Source of the DNA: an uncultured Collinsella sp.
GTDB lineage: Bacteria > Actinomycetota > Coriobacteriia > Coriobacteriales > Coriobacteriaceae
DNA: 8,406 nucleotides
Assembly: GCA_902494685.1 (NCBI GenBank)
Contig: CABUUE010000063.1
Location: forward strand, 1-8,406
Reading direction: 5' to 3'
This document shows, in pieces, positions 1 to 7,087 of the stretch (position 1 is the first letter of the stretch; each line of letters starts with the position of its first letter). The notes under the pieces are model-generated. The model did not search any database and was not told the DNA's origin. It was given only the letters and a program-made list of their open reading frames with translations. The translations under genes were made by a program, and so were the position numbers.

Positions 1-752
1 ATGCGCACGGTCTTGGGCAGACCGGTGATCACGTCGCGGCCGTTGACCTCGACGTCGAGCTCGTCCTTGAGCGGCACGGCGGAGCCGACCTTGATCTTGA
101 TGTCCTCTGCCGTACGCTCGCCGATGGCCAGGTTGTAGGCATCGCGAACGTGCGTGAGGATAGCCTGGTCGAACTCGTCGCCGGCAATACGGATGGACTG
201 CGAGACGACGATGCCGCCCATGGCGATAACAGCGACCTCGGTGGTACCGCCGCCGATGTCGATGACCATGGAGCCGGTGGGTTCCTCGACGGGCAGGTCG
301 GCGCCGATAGCGGCAGCCATGGGCTCCTCGATCAGGTAGGCCTGGCGGGCACCGGCCTGAATCGTGGCCTCAAAGACAGCACGTTTCTCAACCGACGTGA
401 CACCGGAGGGAACGCAGACGACAACGCGCGGACGCGGGGTCCACGGATAGCGCTTCTCGGAAGCCTTGTCGATAAAGTAGCGGAGCATGGCCTCGGTAAC
501 ATCGAAGTCGGCGATGACGCCGTCCTTAAGGGGACGAACGGCCACGATGTTGCCGGGCGTACGGCCGAGCATGCGCTTTGCCTCGATACCGACCGCCAGG
601 ATGCGCTCGTCGTTCTTGTCGATAGCGACAACAGAGGGCTCGCGGATGACGATGCCCTTGCCGCGCACGGAGACAAGCGTATTTGCGGTGCCGAGGTCGA
701 TGGCAAGATCGCCCGCATAGCTACCGAAGAACATATCCATCAAAGAAAACAA
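1..752 (-). CDS. mreB: Rod shape-determining protein MreB (partial, 3' end outside window)
   Basis: MreB is the bacterial actin homologue that forms membrane-bound filaments and guides the side-wall peptidoglycan synthesis machinery. About 250 codons are visible, against roughly 330-350 for the family; the C-terminus lies beyond the left edge. The actin-fold ATP-binding motifs are clear: phosphate-1 DLGTANT near residues 19-25, the EEPMAAAIG segment near 142-150, and phosphate-2 DIGGGTTEVA near 165-174. An ATG lies at 740, but the only good Shine-Dalgarno, AGGAG at 758-762 on the complement, is 17 bases from it and 5 bases from an in-frame TTG at 752. I therefore start at TTG752, which gives MFSLMDMFFGSYAGD. 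That hydrophobic N-terminus would suit membrane attachment, as in E. coli MreB. The family assignment is certain; the exact start is less so. mreC and mreD, its usual downstream neighbours, would lie outside the window. Confidence 0.95.
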   Translation of the reverse strand, partial: MFSLMDMFFGSYAGDLAIDLGTANTLVSVRGKGIVIREPSVVAIDKNDERILAVGIEAKRMLGRTPGNIVAVRPLKDGVIADFDVTEAMLRYFIDKASEKRYPWTPRPRVVVCVPSGVTSVEKRAVFEATIQAGARQAYLIEEPMAAAIGADLPVEEPTGSMVIDIGGGTTEVAVIAMGGIVVSQSIRIAGDEFDQAILTHVRDAYNLAIGERTAEDIKIKVGSAVPLKDELDVEVNGRDVITGLPKTVR

Positions 753-812
753 CGCAACTCCTGATGTGTTGGATGATTGCTGGAAAACTACTAGCTCATC
801 ATACTAGCGCAA

Positions 813-845
813 GCCCGGCACCTCACTTGCGGTGAAGCGCCGGGC
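813..845 (-). terminator. Hairpin after the TPR gene, possible weak terminator
   Basis: A perfect 7-bp GC-rich inverted repeat (GCCCGGC at 813-819, GCCGGGC at 839-845) has an inner pairing TCAC/GTGA around TTGCG. It lies 23 bases past the stop of the TPR gene and before mreB. On the minus strand only two Ts follow the stem, so it is a poor intrinsic terminator. It may act as an mRNA 3' end or processing structure, or allow partial read-through into mreB. A TATGAT (complement of 798-803) just past it could be an mreB -10 box, but no convincing -35 goes with it. Confidence 0.5.
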
Positions 846-867
846 AAAGCTAAATCCCATAAGGTCA

Positions 868-2172
868 CTACTGGTTGTCAGCAGCCGAGAAATCCATATC
901 GAGTGAGGAAACGGCCCAACCGATATGATTGTCGGAGCGCACGAATTTGACGGTGTACTCCTGCTCGCCGCCCTTGGACAGCGAAGCCTTAACCTTGGCG
1001 GTGGTCTCGGTCATAGACTGGTCCATGCCCTCAATGGAGACGGTGGCGCCCTGCGGAATCGAGGAGATGATCATCGACTTGGCGTCCTCGGGCAGGCTCG
1101 AGGCCAGGCAAGACTCGGCCTTTGCGGTGTCACCGTCGCCGGCAGCCTGGAACAGATCGGTAACGACAGACTCCTGAGACGGGAAGCCAAAGCCGCGCGT
1201 GTAGGCAAAACCCAGACCGCCCGCGGCGATCAAAATGAGTAGAAGCAGCACGATGAAGACTTTGAGACCCGTGTGGCGATGGCGACGACGGACCTTGGCC
1301 TGCTTACGATCCTGACGGTCCTGCTGGACCATCTCGGACTCGGACAGCGTAAAGAAGCCGGTGTCCGAGGGATCGGGCATAAACTGACCGGTCGCGCCCG
1401 TAGGATCGAGCGGATCGACGGCAGGAGCGTCCATCGCGGGCGCCGGAGCCGTGGCCATAGCCGTCTGGGCAGACAACGCGGCAAGCGAATCGTGCACGCG
1501 GGCAAGCTCATCGGCCTGCTCGGAGGTGAGCTGGTAGATGCCATCGGCAGTAGCGGCGTTAAAGGCGTCGAGTGCGTCGGAGGGACGGCCGGCGGCAGAA
1601 AGCGCCTGGCCCATGCCGGCGTTGAGCGCACGCGTATCGTCACGGGGACCGGCAAAGTCGATAGCCGTGCGGTAGGTCTCCACGGCATCCGCCGGACGGC
1701 CGAGCTTAATGAAGCAACGACCGAGCTCGCCGAGTGCGGCGGCAGGAGCCGGATTGGCGCCGTCGATGGCAGCCTGACGGAAGGCAGTACCCGCGTTGGC
1801 ATAGTCGCCCGACTGGAACAGCGCATTACCCAGGCCCAGATAGGCCTTGAACGGCGTGGCATAAGAAGCGTCCTGCGTAGCGGCAGAGAACGCCTGAGCG
1901 GCCGTCGTGTAGTCGCCCACGGCGGCGAGTGCCTTGCCGCGGTTGGTGAGCAGCGCGCCGCGCTTGCCGTAGGTGCCGTCGTTGAGGGCGGCGGCATAGG
2001 CCTCGGCGGCCTCGGCATACATGCCCAGGTGCATCAAGGCGTTGCCACGAAGGTGATCGGCCTCGCCCATAATCTCATCGGGAGTTTTTGCCGCCCCAAG
2101 CATCTGGGCTGCAGCGGAAAAATCACCCGCGCGGTAAGCGGCGCGGCCCTGTTGGATCAGCTGGCTATTCAA
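868..2172 (-). CDS. TPR-repeat membrane protein with extracytoplasmic C-terminal domain
   Basis: This 434-residue protein has no recognised specific function. Residues about 5-225 are alanine-rich helical pairs spaced about 35 residues apart, with TPR signatures such as AAYRAGDFSAAAQ, GNALMHLGMYAEAAEAY, GKALAAVGDYTTAAQAF and GNALFQSGDYANAGTAF, i.e. about six TPR units. A proline/alanine-rich and acidic linker (235-285) and a basic stretch (KVRRRHRH, 293-300) follow. One strong transmembrane helix (303-325) comes next, then a domain of about 108 residues (VVTDLFQAAGDGDTAKAESCL onward) resembling small extracytoplasmic NTF2-like or DUF4878-type folds. The basic flank predicts TPRs in the cytoplasm and the C-terminus outside. 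The start is TTG: AAAGGGG lies about 6 bases upstream, beginning at the cyclophilin stop codon. With an 11-base gap, it is almost certainly cotranscribed with the cyclophilin gene. TPR proteins usually scaffold complexes, and the location next to mreB makes an envelope role conceivable but unproven. Confidence 0.85.
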   Translation of the reverse strand: MNSQLIQQGRAAYRAGDFSAAAQMLGAAKTPDEIMGEADHLRGNALMHLGMYAEAAEAYAAALNDGTYGKRGALLTNRGKALAAVGDYTTAAQAFSAATQDASYATPFKAYLGLGNALFQSGDYANAGTAFRQAAIDGANPAPAAALGELGRCFIKLGRPADAVETYRTAIDFAGPRDDTRALNAGMGQALSAAGRPSDALDAFNAATADGIYQLTSEQADELARVHDSLAALSAQTAMATAPAPAMDAPAVDPLDPTGATGQFMPDPSDTGFFTLSESEMVQQDRQDRKQAKVRRRHRHTGLKVFIVLLLLILIAAGGLGFAYTRGFGFPSQESVVTDLFQAAGDGDTAKAESCLASSLPEDAKSMIISSIPQGATVSIEGMDQSMTETTAKVKASLSKGGEQEYTVKFVRSDNHIGWAVSSLDMDFSAADNQ

Positions 2173-2183
2173 GGAAGTCCCCT

Positions 2184-2726
2184 TTACTCGTGAACGATCT
2201 CGACATGGACGATCTCGTCGCCGGCACGCAGCTGCGAAATCACATCGAGACCCTCGACCGTGGTACCAAAGACGGTGTAACCGGAATCGAGGTTATGCTG
2301 GGCACCCAGGCAGAAGTAGAACTGCGAACCCGCGGAATCGGGGTCCATGGAGCGTGCCATGGCAAGGGCACCATCGACATGGCTGTTGCGCGGATTGGTG
2401 GCAAACTCGCCCTTGATGCAGTAGCCGGGACCACCGGTACCGGGCATGCCGTCGGGGCCCTCAAGACCGGCAGCGACGTCGGCGCCGGACATATCGCGGG
2501 TATTGGGGTCGCCACCCTGAATGACAAAGCCGGGCACATAACGATGGAACTTAAGGCCATCATAGAAACCCATCGTGGAAAGCTCGCAGAAGTTCGCGAC
2601 ATGAATGGGAGCGCCCTCGCCGTCAAACTTGACCTTGATGGTACCCTTCGACGTCTCGATAACGGCGCACTCGTCGCCGGCAAGCTGATACTCGGGCGTG
2701 TAGAGCTCTTTCTTAAAACCAAACAT
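2184..2726 (-). CDS. Cyclophilin-type peptidyl-prolyl cis-trans isomerase
   Basis: This enzyme interconverts cis and trans X-Pro bonds during protein folding. The 180-residue protein is a single cyclophilin domain. It has FHRYVPGFVIQGGDP at 60-74, containing the catalytic-type Arg62, Phe67 and Gln70, and LAMARSMDPDSAGSQFYF at 121-138. The LDSGYTVFG segment at 146-154 is the usual end of the active-site groove. The tryptophan that binds cyclosporin in human CypA does not appear in this segment, as in many bacterial cyclophilins. No signal peptide is visible, so it is probably cytoplasmic. The ATG is preceded by a purine-rich site (GAGGAAGGA) about 5 bases away. The gene has its own promoter just upstream and is followed closely by the TPR membrane protein. 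The insert around 75-105 (GGDPNTRDMSGADVAAG...GMPGTGG) is of the type seen in cyclophilins of Gram-positive anaerobes. Confidence 0.95.
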   Translation of the reverse strand: MFGFKKELYTPEYQLAGDECAVIETSKGTIKVKFDGEGAPIHVANFCELSTMGFYDGLKFHRYVPGFVIQGGDPNTRDMSGADVAAGLEGPDGMPGTGGPGYCIKGEFATNPRNSHVDGALAMARSMDPDSAGSQFYFCLGAQHNLDSGYTVFGTTVEGLDVISQLRAGDEIVHVEIVHE

Positions 2727-2765
2727 GTGGTTCCTTCCTCGTGCGTTTAAAGCATATTTGTACGA

Positions 2766-2795
2766 ATTGTAGCAATAAGCATGGGCTTACATCAA
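2766..2795 (-). promoter_or_regulatory. Promoter of the cyclophilin-TPR operon
   Basis: On the complement, TTGATG (2790-2795) and TACAAT (2766-2771) are separated by 18 bases, a good match to a housekeeping sigma -35/-10 pair. Transcription would start near 2759, leaving a leader of about 32 bases before the cyclophilin ATG. The 107-base gap between the zinc-ribbon gene and the cyclophilin gene shows no clear terminator. Confidence 0.7.
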
Positions 2796-2833
2796 TTGCG
2801 CACGTAGGTTATGCCGACTATGGCGAACTAATT

Positions 2834-3976
2834 TTAGGAACGCTGCTGCGGCTTCCAGGAACCCACATTGGCGTCGTACTGGTTCAGCGCGCTGTTGCCG
2901 CCCTGTGCGATGGGCGCCAGGATCTCGCTCTGGTGGGAACTCATCGACTCGCCATCGGGAATGGCCAGCGAGATATCCCAGCTCTGGCAGATCACGTCGA
3001 CGCGCTCATACATCCACTCGGCAAGCTGCTTTAAGTGGGCGATGTCATCTGCATAGACCGTATCGTCTTGGTACTTAAGGTTGTTGAGCTCATCTTGCGT
3101 CTTTTTAATCTGGTCGCGCAGGGCGTAGGCACTCTGCGACAGCTCCTGACGGGTAGAAAGCGGCGTTCGGAGATAGCCGTTGTTAAAGGAATCGATAACC
3201 TCGCCGATCTGGTCCTCGTCACCGTAGGACACGATGGTCTGATACAGACCGTCGAGCCTGGTATAGAGCTGATCATCGGTGAGCACCGTTTCTTCCTGGA
3301 CCACCTCGGCAGAATCGTCTTGCTTGGTATCGTCCTCAGTCGCCTCGCCCTTTTGGCGCGTGGGGAAGGTCGTCTGCGCAGCCTGGCCAAACTGGTCGTA
3401 GAAGCCAGGCATGACACCCATGGGATCGGCCGTCACGAACCAATAGGCACCGCCACAAACGACGGCAAGGACCGCGATGACGATGAGCGGCTTAGGGATA
3501 TGACGCTTGTGCTTGTGATAGGCGTCCTCGTCGGGATGCACCTTGCGCTTGGGTTTTTGAGCATCGTCATGCAGGGAAACGGGCGTGGGAATATCGACCT
3601 TGGGGATACCGAAATCCTTATCGAAAGCCGGCAGCACGCAGGTCTCATTGGGGTCAGCGGCGTCCGAAAGCACCGCAGCGGCAGAGGCCGGCGCATGCGG
3701 CACCTCGGTATCGATCTGCTCTTGCGTTAGGCGCGGAAAGCCCGCCGTGCGGCCCGCTGCCAGGTCGGATGCGGCCGCGTCCTCGGAGAGGATACCCGGA
3801 GCGGGGCGTCCGCATTTGGGGCACGTACGATCATGCGGAGAAAGACGGGCACCGCAGCCCTCGCAGAACACGAACTCGGTGTGCTCGGGACCATCACCCG
3901 GACCCACATAGGCGTTGCAGTAGGGGCAGAACGAGGCGCCGTCCTCGATAGTCTTAAGGCAATGCGGGCAGATCAC
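2834..3976 (-). CDS. Double zinc-ribbon, single-pass membrane protein
   Basis: This protein of about 380 residues is of unknown function. The N-terminus carries two zinc ribbons: Cys3, Cys6, Cys17 and Cys20 (CPHC...CPYC), and Cys38, Cys41, Cys52 and Cys55 (CEGC...CPKC). A long low-complexity linker (about 60-155) follows, then a Lys/His-rich stretch (HKHKRHIPK) and one transmembrane helix near 162-182 (LIVIAVLAVVCGGAYWFV). An acidic segment and a mostly helical C-terminal domain of about 150 residues complete it; the basic flank places that domain outside the cell. I chose GTG at 3976 because GAGG lies about 5 bases upstream and the protein then begins directly with the ribbon (MICPHC). An in-frame TTG at 3997 would add seven residues but has no ribosome binding site. 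Such ribbon-plus-anchor proteins are common in Gram-positives without known function. The linker has an ETCVLP motif near 111-116. Confidence 0.8.
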   Translation of the reverse strand: MICPHCLKTIEDGASFCPYCNAYVGPGDGPEHTEFVFCEGCGARLSPHDRTCPKCGRPAPGILSEDAAASDLAAGRTAGFPRLTQEQIDTEVPHAPASAAAVLSDAADPNETCVLPAFDKDFGIPKVDIPTPVSLHDDAQKPKRKVHPDEDAYHKHKRHIPKPLIVIAVLAVVCGGAYWFVTADPMGVMPGFYDQFGQAAQTTFPTRQKGEATEDDTKQDDSAEVVQEETVLTDDQLYTRLDGLYQTIVSYGDEDQIGEVIDSFNNGYLRTPLSTRQELSQSAYALRDQIKKTQDELNNLKYQDDTVYADDIAHLKQLAEWMYERVDVICQSWDISLAIPDGESMSSHQSEILAPIAQGGNSALNQYDANVGSWKPQQRS

Positions 3977-4079
3977 GGCATCCTCTTTTCGAAGCAATTC
4001 AAATAATCGAGGTTAGAGCATAACATCGCCACGGCCCCACAGGAACAAGGCACCAATTCAACATCGCCAGGGCGCGTAG
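3977..4079 (-). other. Gap between P-type ATPase and zinc-ribbon gene
   Basis: No intrinsic terminator is visible after the ATPase. A 10-base direct repeat, TGGCGATGTT on the complement, occurs at 4022-4031 and 4060-4069 (38 bases apart, start to start). The proximal copy runs into TATGCT (4017-4022), a possible -10 box for the zinc-ribbon gene, but no convincing -35 is found. The zinc-ribbon gene could have this promoter or be read through from the ATPase. Confidence 0.3.
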
Positions 4080-6803
4080 CTACTTCTTCTTTTTGCTTGG
4101 CATCGAGACTTTGATGCCTTGGGCGGACTTGGTCACGCGAGAGCGCTTGGCTCCGGCACTCCTCTTTTTCTTGGGCTGGGCCTGGGCCACGCCCTCGAGC
4201 GCGCGGGCCTCGGCCTCGCGAACGGTGCGATCTTCGCGGCGCTGCGCCATGTCGGCGGCGAAGCGCTTGGCAAAACGCTCGGCCGTCGAACCCGTCGAGC
4301 TCACCTTGCCGCCACCGCGACCCAGGCGGACGCGCACACCGCGGCCAAAACCAGTTGCGGCATGACGACGACGCGGCTTGAGCGAATCCATCATCGTGGC
4401 GAGCTTAAAGAACACCGAGCAGGTAAAGACCACGATGACAGCCAAGATAACCATCTGGCCCATCGACAGGTTGGCAATAGACAGCAGCTCCGGGAATCCG
4501 ATAACGCCCGTCAAAATACCGGCGACGACAAACACAAAGAGCACCACTCGTAAGGGTGTGAGCGGCTGCGAGATGCGCCAGATCAGACTGACGCTCGCCG
4601 CGCACGACGTAAGCAGGCACATCGTAGACAGCGTGAGCTGGCTAAAGCCAAACACGCGCGCCACAAAGATATCGAGCGCCGCAGCCAAAATGACCGCAAT
4701 CGACGCCGGCAGTGCCCGCTTGAGTACGTTCGTCAGGAACGATCCCTTCACGCGAGCATTGTTGGGCTCCAAGCCCAACACAAAGCCCGGCGCGCCGATG
4801 CAGAAGAAGTTGATGAGCGTCATCTGGATGGGCTCGAAGGGGTACGGCGGCAGCGCGATGCACAGCGCCGCCAGGCCCATCGAGAACAGCGTCTTAGTCA
4901 AGAACAGCGCCGCAGAGCGCTGCAGGTTGTTGATGGAGCGACGGCCCTCGGCCACCACGGCGGGCATCGAGGCAAAGTCGTTGTCGACGAGCACGATCTC
5001 GGCCACGTTGCGCGCGGCATCGGAGCCGGCCGCCATGGCCACGGAGCAGTCGGCCTCCTTGAGCGCCAGCACGTCGTTGACGCCGTCGCCCGTCATGGCC
5101 ACGGTGTGCTCGCGGCGCTTGAGCGCCTGCACGAGCTCGCGCTTCTGTTGCGGGGTCACACGACCAAAGACATGGTAGCGGTCCACTGCGGCATCGAGCT
5201 TGGCCGGCGTATCGAGCGTCGTGGCGTCCACATAAGCGTCCGCCCCCGGCACGCCCACCACGCGTGCGATCGACGACACCGTACGCGGGTCGTCGCCACT
5301 GATCACGTTGAGGGTCACGCCCTGCTCGTTAAAGTAGCCGATGGTCTCGGCCGCCGAGGTACGAATCTCGTCGCGGATGGTCACAAAGCCCACGGGCTCG
5401 GCCTCGCCCACCATATCGCCATCGGGCGTAAAGCCGTCCACGCGCGCCACCACGAGCACGCGGCAGGTATCGGCAAGCTCGGCGACACGGTTCTCGACCT
5501 GAGAAAACACACGATCAGAGAGCACAAACTGCGCGGCGCCCATCACATAGGAGCCCTGCGCAAACGACGCGCCGCTCCACTTTTTGGAGGACGAGAACGG
5601 AATGACCGACAGCGGCTCAGACACCTCGACCGGGCGATCGGCGTAATAGTTGAGCAGCGCCTGGCAGGTCTCGTTGGCATCGGCCGAAGTCGCACGTGCC
5701 ACGTTAGCCAGCGCAAAATCGAGCACTGTGGTATCGACGGGAACAGCCGCCTCGACCGAGTCCACGCCAAAGCCAACACCCTCAACAGGCAGCGGGTAGG
5801 TGCCCTCGACCTCCATACGACCCGAGGTAATGGTGCCCGTCTTGTCCAGGCACAGCACGTCGACGCGCGCGAGCGTCTCGATGCAGTAGAGCTGCTGTGC
5901 CAGCACCTTGCGACGCGCCAGGCGCACCGTGGCAATCGCGAGCACCGACGAAGTCAGCAGCACCAGGCCTTGCGGGATCATGCCCAGCAGGGCGCCCACC
6001 GTGGACAGCAGCGCCGAAGAAGGCACACGACCGGCCAGCAGCTCGGAGAAGCACCAGGAAAGCGCGCTATCGCCCGGGGTTCCCGCGGCATCCCACAGCT
6101 CGCTCACACTCGAGGCAAACAACGCCAAACCGAGCGGGATCATGATGATGCTCGCAAAGCGCACGATGGCGTTAAGCGCGTTCATGATCTCGGAATTGAC
6201 CTTTTTGACGTACTTGGCCTCGTTATTAATTTTGGCCACGTAGTTGTCGGCGCCGACATGGATCACGCGGGCGCGCAGCATGCCCGAGTCGATAAAGCTG
6301 CCGCTCATGAGCTCGGAACCGGGCTGCTTCTTAATAAGGTCGCTCTCGCCCGTCAGCAGGCTCTCGTTCACGAGTGCCTCGCCCGAAACCACCACGGCGT
6401 CAGCGGGAATCTGGTCGCCGCGCCCCAGGCGAATGATGTCGTCGAGCACGATCTGGTCCAGGTCGAGCTCCACCTCGGCGCCGTCGCGCACCGCGATGGC
6501 CTTCTTGGAGGTCAGCAGCGTGAGCTTATCGACCATCTTCTTGGAACGCATGGACTGGATGACGCCAATGGCGGTATTGAGGAACACCACGAACAGGAAC
6601 GTCAGATTCTTATACGAACCGGTCAAAATGACCAGGAACGCCAAGATCACGTTGATCAAATTGAACAGCGTGCAGAGGTTCTCGATGATGAGCTCTTTGA
6701 CCGACTTGGTCTTGAGCTCCATGTTGCGGTTGATCTTACCGGCGGCGATGCGCTCCTCGACCTCGGCGGTCGAAAGCCCGCGCTCGATATCCGTTGCTGC
6801 CAT
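4080..6803 (-). CDS. Cation-translocating P-type ATPase, CtpE-like
   Basis: This is a membrane pump of about 907 residues in the HAD-type P-ATPase superfamily, which couples ATP hydrolysis to cation transport. Counting from ATG6803: membrane pair M1-M2 (about 45-85); actuator motif TGES (151-154); M3 (212-233); M4 with PQGL (277-280); phosphorylation site DKTGT with Asp320; nucleotide-binding FSSSKKWSG (403-411); hinge TGDGVND (571-577); and about six further helices (630-802). No N-terminal heavy-metal-binding domain or CPC motif is present, so a copper or zinc exporter is unlikely. The overall pattern (GMIPQGLVLLTS, LINFFCIGAPGFVLGLEPN) is closest to what I know of mycobacterial CtpE, linked to calcium uptake; substrate is inferred. 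A basic cytoplasmic tail of about 100 residues ends in KKKK and is unusual. The frame opens at TTG6833, but that lies in the tRNA terminator's T-tract. ATG6803, with a weak GGGA site, or ATG6815 is more credible. Confidence 0.9.
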   Translation of the reverse strand: MAATDIERGLSTAEVEERIAAGKINRNMELKTKSVKELIIENLCTLFNLINVILAFLVILTGSYKNLTFLFVVFLNTAIGVIQSMRSKKMVDKLTLLTSKKAIAVRDGAEVELDLDQIVLDDIIRLGRGDQIPADAVVVSGEALVNESLLTGESDLIKKQPGSELMSGSFIDSGMLRARVIHVGADNYVAKINNEAKYVKKVNSEIMNALNAIVRFASIIMIPLGLALFASSVSELWDAAGTPGDSALSWCFSELLAGRVPSSALLSTVGALLGMIPQGLVLLTSSVLAIATVRLARRKVLAQQLYCIETLARVDVLCLDKTGTITSGRMEVEGTYPLPVEGVGFGVDSVEAAVPVDTTVLDFALANVARATSADANETCQALLNYYADRPVEVSEPLSVIPFSSSKKWSGASFAQGSYVMGAAQFVLSDRVFSQVENRVAELADTCRVLVVARVDGFTPDGDMVGEAEPVGFVTIRDEIRTSAAETIGYFNEQGVTLNVISGDDPRTVSSIARVVGVPGADAYVDATTLDTPAKLDAAVDRYHVFGRVTPQQKRELVQALKRREHTVAMTGDGVNDVLALKEADCSVAMAAGSDAARNVAEIVLVDNDFASMPAVVAEGRRSINNLQRSAALFLTKTLFSMGLAALCIALPPYPFEPIQMTLINFFCIGAPGFVLGLEPNNARVKGSFLTNVLKRALPASIAVILAAALDIFVARVFGFSQLTLSTMCLLTSCAASVSLIWRISQPLTPLRVVLFVFVVAGILTGVIGFPELLSIANLSMGQMVILAVIVVFTCSVFFKLATMMDSLKPRRRHAATGFGRGVRVRLGRGGGKVSSTGSTAERFAKRFAADMAQRREDRTVREAEARALEGVAQAQPKKKRSAGAKRSRVTKSAQGIKVSMPSKKKK

Positions 6804-6831
6804 ACCACGTCCCATCACGTCGCGTCGGTAC

Positions 6832-6867
6832 AAGAAAAACCGCCCGGACCATGCGAGGTTCGGACGG
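6832..6867 (-). terminator. Intrinsic terminator of the tRNA-Arg gene
   Basis: On the complement, an 11-bp stem (CCGTCCGAACC at 6867-6857 with GGTCCGGGCGG at 6850-6840) has one G-U pair, one mismatch and a 6-base loop. It is followed by TTTTTCTT (6839-6832). It begins 12 bases after the CCA end of the tRNA and is a textbook rho-independent terminator. It ends only about 30 bases before the ATPase start, so ATPase expression probably depends on read-through or on a promoter hidden in or near the tRNA. Confidence 0.9.
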
Positions 6868-6879
6868 TCTTACGTTCGA

Positions 6880-6956
6880 TGGTGCCCCATGTTGGATTCG
6901 AACCAACGGCCTTCTGCTCCGGAGGCAGACGCTCTAATCCCCTGAGCTAATAGGGC
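6880..6956 (-). tRNA. tRNA-Arg (anticodon CCG)
   Basis: The 77-base sequence folds into a complete cloverleaf: acceptor GCCCTAT/ATGGGGC (one G-U pair), D-arm GCTC/GAGC, anticodon arm TCTGC/GCAGA with loop CTCCGGA, a 5-base variable loop, and T-arm GTTGG/CCAAC with loop TTCGAAT. Discriminator A and an encoded CCA end it. The anticodon CCG (6920-6922) reads the arginine codon CGG. It is a single tRNA gene with its own promoter and terminator. No direct repeat of its 3' end, as an integrated element would leave, is seen in the window. Confidence 0.97.
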
Positions 6957-6967
6957 CAACGTTTGGC

Positions 6968-6997
6968 ATTATACCCAAGTGCACCACGGGCTATCAA
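6968..6997 (-). promoter_or_regulatory. Promoter of tRNA-Arg
   Basis: On the complement, TTGATA (6992-6997) and a perfect TATAAT (6968-6973) are 18 bases apart, with an A/T-rich stretch immediately upstream (6998-7019) that could act as an UP element. The start site would be near 6961, giving a short 5' leader on the precursor tRNA. A small inverted repeat GCCAA/TTGGC (6955-6967) spans the start region. Confidence 0.85.
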
Positions 6998-7046
6998 AAT
7001 AAAAGAAAAAGCTTTGCAATTACGTGGGAGACGCGGCGCAACGGCC

Positions 7047-7066
7047 CGCTTTAGAAGGCAAAAGCG
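7047..7066 (+). promoter_or_regulatory. Inverted repeat over the aroF -35 region, possible operator
   Basis: CGCTTT (7047-7052) and AAAGCG (7061-7066) form a perfect 6-bp inverted repeat with an 8-base spacer, overlapping the candidate -35 box of the aroF leader. It could be a repressor site for an aromatic amino acid regulator, but arms this short can occur by chance. Confidence 0.25.
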
Positions 7067-7082
7067 AGTCAGATAGTATAAA
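7050..7082 (+). promoter_or_regulatory. Candidate promoter of the aroF-tyrA leader
   Basis: TTTAGA (7050-7055) and TAGTAT (7074-7079) are spaced 18 bases apart, each matching the consensus at 4 of 6 positions. The overlapping TATAAA (7077-7082) is an alternative -10. Either would start transcription at about 7086-7089, at or next to the ATG of the leader ORF. No better promoter lies between the divergent tRNA promoter and aroF. Confidence 0.5.
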
Positions 7083-7087
7083 CTCTC

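Noticed and set aside
150..764. 204-codon plus-strand open frame
   Set aside because: It is antisense to mreB, and its Asp/Gly/His-rich composition is typical of reverse-frame artefacts.
1273..2193. 306-codon plus-strand open frame
   Set aside because: It is a GC-rich antisense shadow of the TPR gene, with no ribosome binding site or recognisable domain.
4022..4069. 10-base direct repeat TGGCGATGTT, two copies on the complement
   Set aside because: There are only two short copies and no associated mobile or regulatory feature. It may be chance, and is mentioned only in the intergenic entry.
6804..6833. TTG at 6833 as the ATPase start
   Set aside because: It sits in the T-tract of the tRNA terminator, has no ribosome binding site, and adds non-conserved residues.
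5106..6950. 614-codon open frame on the plus strand
   Set aside because: It lies antisense to the P-type ATPase and runs into the reverse of the tRNA. Its end (VGFEPT...) is the well-known false peptide from reading a tRNA T-arm backwards. Its composition (His/Arg-rich) is not that of a protein family.
6880..6956. tRNA-Arg as an integration site
   Set aside because: No integrase and no second copy of the tRNA 3' end are visible, and both flanks are ordinary chromosomal genes.
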